Shown: positions 60,924 through 64,000 of the stretch, in pieces
Position numbering within the stretch: position 1 is the first letter of the stretch
Layout of the letters: each line of letters opens with the position of its first letter
From: Streptomyces verrucosisporus
GTDB lineage: Bacteria; Actinomycetota; Actinomycetes; Streptomycetales; Streptomycetaceae
Direction: 5' to 3'
NCBI RefSeq assembly: GCF_017114865.1
Contig: NZ_JADEYH010000009.1
Coordinates: 1 to 64,000 of the forward strand
Length of the DNA: 64,000 nt
Position numbers and translations under genes: made by a program
Notes under the pieces: generated by a model
The model's input: the letters and a program-made list of their open reading frames with translations, nothing else
Database searches by the model: none
Told to the model about the DNA's origin: nothing

Positions 60924-62279
60924 ATGTCGAGACTTCGGAGTCTTAGGGCGGGGGTGTCGCGTGCCGCCACCCGGCTGTCCGAGCGGCTGGCACGCGCAGA
61001 GGAGAAGGACGGTTCCGACGGGCCGATGCCGCCCTCACCCCCCGCCGGTCCGCCGCCGGGTGACCCGGCCCCCGCCCCTATCCAGTCGCCCCCGGATCCG
61101 CCCCCGCCCGCGAACATGGTGCCGTGGGGGGTGAGGGTGGCGGCCGAGGCCGGGTGGCGGCTGCTGGTCCTGGCCGGGGTCATCTACGTCCTGATGAAGG
61201 TGATCAGCGCCATCAGCCTGGTCGTCCTCGCCTTCACCATCGGCCTGCTGCTGACCGCGCTGCTCCAGCCGACGGCCGCCAGGCTGCGGCGGCTGGGGAT
61301 GGGGCGCGGACTGTCCGCCGCGATCACCTTCGTGACGGGCGTGGCGATGCTGGGCCTGGTGGGCTGGTTCGTGGTCTGGCAGGTCCTGGAGAACCTCGAC
61401 GACCTCACCCGGCAGGTCCAGGAGGGCATCGACGAGCTGAAGACCTGGCTGCTCAACAGCCCCTTCCACGTCACCGAGGCGCAGATCAACAACATCGCCG
61501 ACAGCCTCAACGACTGGCTCGGCAGCAACAGCCAGGAGATCACCAGCGCGGGGCTCCAGGGCGTGACCGTGGTCCTGGAGTTCTTCTCCGGCGCGGTGCT
61601 GGCGATGTTCGTGACGATCTTCCTGCTCTACGACGGCCGGAACGTGTGGAACTGGTCGCTCAACTTCGCGCCCCGGGCCGCCCGCGACGCCGTGGCGGGC
61701 GCCGGGCCCCGGGCGTGGATGACGCTCACCAGCTATGTGCGCGGCACGGTGCTGGTGGCCTTCATCGACGGTTTCTTCATCGGTGTCGGGCTGTACTTCC
61801 TGGACGTGCCGATGGCCGTGCCGCTGGCCGTGTTCATCTTCCTGTTCTCCTTCGTCCCCATCGTCGGTGCGGTGGTCTCCGGAGCGCTGGCGGTGGTCGT
61901 GGCGTTCGTGGCCAACGGCGTGGTCTCCGCCCTGCTCGTCCTGGCGGTCGTGCTGGCCGTGCAGCAGTTGGAGGGGCATGTGCTCCAGCCGCTCATCCTG
62001 GGCCGGCTGGTGCGGGTGCACCCCCTGGGCGTGGTGCTGGCGGTGACCGGGGGCAGTCTGATCGCGGGCATCCCCGGCGCGGTGACGGCGGTGCCGCTGG
62101 TGGCGGTGCTCAAGTCCGTCGTCGTCTCCATGAAGTCCTACGCGGCGGCCCATGCGGTGCCGGCCGGAACGGCCGAACCGTCGTCCGTCGTGCCGCCGCC
62201 GGCCGTGGAGGCGCCCAGGTCGCCCAAGTCCCCCGGGACCGAGCCGCCTTCGGAGCCGGGGGAGGGCGGGCAGCGGTAG
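60924..62279 (+). CDS. AI-2E family (PerM-type) transporter
   Basis: A 451-residue membrane protein with a Pro-rich cytoplasmic N-terminus (35-65) and about eight helices. Signature segments: LLLTALLQPTAARLRRLGMG, FVTIFLLYDGRNVWNW, FIDGFFIGVGLYFLDVPMAV, LFSFVPIVGAVVSGALAV and EGHVLQPLILGRLVRVHPLG. Family members export varied small solutes; AI-2 transport itself is rarely shown. The C-terminal 40 residues are disordered. ATG 60924 has GAAGGAAG upstream. Confidence 0.9.
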   Translation: MSRLRSLRAGVSRAATRLSERLARAEEKDGSDGPMPPSPPAGPPPGDPAPAPIQSPPDPPPPANMVPWGVRVAAEAGWRLLVLAGVIYVLMKVISAISLVVLAFTIGLLLTALLQPTAARLRRLGMGRGLSAAITFVTGVAMLGLVGWFVVWQVLENLDDLTRQVQEGIDELKTWLLNSPFHVTEAQINNIADSLNDWLGSNSQEITSAGLQGVTVVLEFFSGAVLAMFVTIFLLYDGRNVWNWSLNFAPRAARDAVAGAGPRAWMTLTSYVRGTVLVAFIDGFFIGVGLYFLDVPMAVPLAVFIFLFSFVPIVGAVVSGALAVVVAFVANGVVSALLVLAVVLAVQQLEGHVLQPLILGRLVRVHPLGVVLAVTGGSLIAGIPGAVTAVPLVAVLKSVVVSMKSYAAAHAVPAGTAEPSSVVPPPAVEAPRSPKSPGTEPPSEPGEGGQR

Positions 62280-62302
62280 GCCGCGCCGAGCGCACGGTTC
62301 TC

Positions 62303-62339
62303 ACGCCCGGGCACCGCCGTACGGCGGCGCCCGGGCGTT
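62303..62339 (+). terminator. two-tier hairpin after the AI-2E family gene
   Basis: ACGCCCGGGC (62303-62312) pairs with GCCCGGGCGT (62329-62338) and encloses a second dyad CCGCCG/CGGCGG (62314-62327). TTCTC follows. Confidence 0.8.
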
Positions 62340-62377
62340 CTCGCACCCCGTTCTTCCGCGAGCTGCGGCACCGCGAT

Positions 62378-62393
62378 AAAGTGATAACACTTT
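62378..62393. promoter_or_regulatory. perfect palindrome before the SPFH gene
   Basis: AAAGTG, ATAA, CACTTT is a perfect 6-bp dyad in an A/T-rich pocket 36 bp before ATG 62429. TAGAGA nearby (62396) may be the -10 element. The layout resembles operators of small GntR-type (YtrA-like) repressors, but the regulator is not in the window. Confidence 0.55.
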
Positions 62394-62428
62394 GCTAGAG
62401 AACTGCTTCATGGAAACGGGGGAACACC

Positions 62429-63382
62429 ATGTCCGTTGAGACCGAGCCGGCCGTGCAGGCCGCCGGAGAACTTCCCGAGATGCCCGCCCCACGGGTGCGC
62501 GAGAGGCCCGCGCACTCCGTACCCGGCGGACTCGCCCTGCTGATGGGCCTGATGGGCCTGCTGGCCGGGGCCGGCGCCTTGGTGGGGGGCGCGCTGCTCG
62601 TCGAGGACGGTGCGAGCGGCGCCGGGGCGACGCTGGTCGTCGCCGGGGTGCTGCTGATGATCGGCTCGGTCTTCGCCATGGCCGGCCTCAACATGGTCGC
62701 ACCGGGGGAGGCCCGGGTCGTCCAACTCTTCGGACGCTACACCGGCACCATCCGCAAGGACGGCCTGCGCTGGGTGAACCCGCTGACCACCCGCAAGAAG
62801 GTCTCCACCCGGGTGCGCAACCACGAGACGGCGATCCTCAAGGTCAACGACGCCTACGGCAACCCGGTCGAGCTGGCGGCCGTCGTCGTCTGGCAGGTGG
62901 AGGACACCGCCCAGGCCACCTTCGAGGTGGACGACTTCGTGGAGTTCGTCTCCACCCAGACCGAGGCGGCCGTGCGGCACATCGCCATCGAGTACCCCTA
63001 CGACGCCTACGACGAGGGCGGCCTGTCGCTGCGCGGCAACGCCGAGGAGATCACCGAGAAGCTCGCCGTCGAACTGACCGCCCGGGTGCGGGCGGCGGGC
63101 GTGCGGATCGTCGAGTCGCGCTTCACACACCTGGCGTACGCCCCCGAGATCGCGGCCGCGATGCTCCAGCGCCAGCAGGCGGGCGCCGTGGTCGCGGCGC
63201 GCCGGACCATCGTGGAGGGGGCCTGCGGCATGGTCGAGGACGCCATGGAGCGGATCGCCTCCCAGGACTTCGTCGAACTGGACGAGGAGCGCAAGGCCGC
63301 CATGGTGAGCAACCTGCTGGTGGTGCTCTGCGGTGACCGCTCCCCGCAGCCGGTCCTCAACACGGGGTCGCTCTACCAGTGA
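62429..63382 (+). CDS. SPFH / band 7 domain membrane protein
   Basis: A 317-residue protein: disordered N-terminus, two membrane helices (about 32-55 and 65-90), then a band-7/SPFH domain ([60 protein letters not shown]) and a helical C-terminus with Ala/Gln/Arg-rich coiled-coil character. SPFH proteins scaffold membrane microdomains. ATG 62429. Its stop overlaps the next gene as GTGA. Confidence 0.9.
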   Translation: MSVETEPAVQAAGELPEMPAPRVRERPAHSVPGGLALLMGLMGLLAGAGALVGGALLVEDGASGAGATLVVAGVLLMIGSVFAMAGLNMVAPGEARVVQLFGRYTGTIRKDGLRWVNPLTTRKKVSTRVRNHETAILKVNDAYGNPVELAAVVVWQVEDTAQATFEVDDFVEFVSTQTEAAVRHIAIEYPYDAYDEGGLSLRGNAEEITEKLAVELTARVRAAGVRIVESRFTHLAYAPEIAAAMLQRQQAGAVVAARRTIVEGACGMVEDAMERIASQDFVELDEERKAAMVSNLLVVLCGDRSPQPVLNTGSLYQ

Positions 63383-63645
63383 GCGCCCGGCCGGAGGGGC
63401 CGCCGGAGGGCGGCGGCCCCGAGCAGGAGCGGTCGCGGCGGCCCCGGCGCGACCGCCGGCAGATGCTGCTGCGGCTGGACCCCGCCGTCCACGACGCGCT
63501 CGCGAAGTGGGCGGCGGACGAGCTGCGCAGCACCAACGCCCAGGTCGACTACCTGCTGCGCAGGGCCCTGAGCGAGGCGGGGCGCATGCCCGGCGAGGCC
63601 CGCCCCCATCCGCGCCGGGGCCGCCCGCCGCGCTCGGAGGAGTAG
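63379..63645 (+). CDS. small Arc/ribbon-helix-helix-like protein
   Basis: An 88-residue protein with basic, disordered ends and a central QMLLRLDPAVHDALAKWAAD, ELRSTNAQVDYLLRRAL segment that matches the Arc-type ribbon-helix-helix pattern (beta strand, then two helices). GTG 63379 overlaps the SPFH stop by GTGA, so the pair is translationally coupled. It may be a DNA-binding partner that regulates the operon; this is inference. Confidence 0.75.
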   Translation: MSARPEGPPEGGGPEQERSRRPRRDRRQMLLRLDPAVHDALAKWAADELRSTNAQVDYLLRRALSEAGRMPGEARPHPRRGRPPRSEE

Positions 63646-63703
63646 CCCGCGCCGACTGCCCCTGCCCGGCGCGGGCGGAGATCTGCGCACCGCCGTATGC
63701 ATC

Positions 63704-63740
63704 ATGTGTATACATCGCGTGTATACACATGGTGTACAGT
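63704..63740 (+). promoter_or_regulatory. padR operator-promoter
   Basis: ATGTGTATACAT (63704-63715), GTGTATACAC (63719-63728) and TGTACA (63733-63738) are three successive perfect palindromes with ATGT/ACAT ends, the type bound by PadR repressors. TACAGT (63735-63740) is a -10 hexamer 7 nt before ATG 63748, so the mRNA should be leaderless and autorepressed. Confidence 0.7.
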
Positions 63741-63747
63741 CCTCGGC

Positions 63748-64000
63748 ATGTCCATCGGCCACACCCTGCTGGGGCTCCTCGAATCCGGGCCCCGCCACGG
63801 CTACGACCTCAAGCGCGCCTTCGACGAGCGCTTCGGCCACGACCGCCCGCTCCACTACGGGCAGGTCTACTCGACCATGTCCCGGCTGCTGAAGAACGGC
63901 CTGGTGGAGGTCGAGGGCGTCGAGCCGGGGGAAGGCCCCGAGCGCAAGCGCTACGCCATCACCGACGCCGGGGTCACCGATGTCGCCGGATGGCTCGGCC
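63748..64000 (+). CDS. PadR-family transcriptional regulator (partial, runs off window)
   Basis: The first 84 residues of a PadR protein: MSIGHTLLGLLESGPRHGYD, then LKRAFDERFG, LHYGQVYSTMSRLLKNGLVE and a wing with EGPERKRYAITDAG. The C-terminal dimerisation helix is beyond the window. PadR proteins commonly repress a linked exporter gene, which would lie downstream. The start is set by the leaderless promoter. Confidence 0.92.
   Translation, partial: MSIGHTLLGLLESGPRHGYDLKRAFDERFGHDRPLHYGQVYSTMSRLLKNGLVEVEGVEPGEGPERKRYAITDAGVTDVAGWLG

Overview
The window is chromosomal DNA of very high G+C from a Streptomyces-type actinomycete. The evidence is the strong G/C third-codon bias, GTG and TTG starts, leaderless promoters, and lineage-typical genes: mycothiol conjugate amidase, a SecDF fusion, paired DksA/TraR-like proteins, a GH18 chitinase behind a DasR-like site, and TTA codons confined to two accessory-type genes. 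I see no rRNA, tRNA or CRISPR array.

Layout. 1-5.3 kb is a sparse accessory region: small orphan proteins, DUF6082 and DUF6247 proteins, a beheaded GntR regulator, and a compact cassette in which a 79-aa protein, a DUF7848 protein and a 30-aa membrane peptide diverge from an XRE/DUF5919 regulator plus NUDIX hydrolase. 5.3-20.3 kb is mostly housekeeping: msrA, metB, two DksA-like proteins, a two-component system, secDF, mca, a DUF4307 protein, greA, a DrrAB-type ABC exporter and threonine ammonia-lyase. 20.5-24.6 kb carries a MarR regulator and then a scar: the 5' end of one DUF255/thioredoxin-like gene, a decayed IS5-type fragment, a Uma2 gene, and a complete second DUF255 gene whose 5' end looks compositionally foreign. 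24.7-29.5 kb holds an alanine-type aminotransferase, a helical orphan, PEP carboxykinase and a TrhA/hemolysin-III protein. 29.5-36.5 kb looks like a D-amino-acid catabolic cluster: D-aminoacylase and a DSD1-type enzyme diverge from PfkB kinase, IclR regulator, RidA and an Nramp-family transporter. A chitinase follows at 36.6-38.4 kb.

38.5-55.7 kb is a complete Tad/Flp (type IVc) pilus-like secretion locus: CpaB, CpaE, TadE-like pseudopilins, CpaF ATPase, TadB and TadC platform proteins, a dedicated histidine kinase and response regulator, an Flp pilin, a TadG-like protein, lipoproteins, an OmpA-domain protein and the prepilin peptidase. It also encodes a 521-aa protein with a prepilin-type leader and an EF-hand-like loop, and an unrecognised zinc-ribbon protein with a TTA codon. 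The main discovery candidate is a composite promoter seen three times, only in this locus: three GGGCCC-type half-sites spaced 11-12 and 8 bp, ending in ATG, with a -10-like hexamer starting 21-22 bp further on. It precedes the first gene, the Flp pilin gene and the prepilin peptidase gene. This suggests one activator, possibly the locus's own response regulator, that synchronises pilin, peptidase and accessory genes.

55.8-64 kb returns to conserved genes: aldo/keto reductase, cis-prenyltransferase, PIN-PhoH ATPase, a secreted transglycosylase behind a potentially structured leader, an AI-2E family permease, an SPFH protein with a small DNA-binding-like partner, and the start of a PadR regulator behind a palindrome-rich operator. 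Many 3' ends carry perfect hairpins with 12-24 bp stems.
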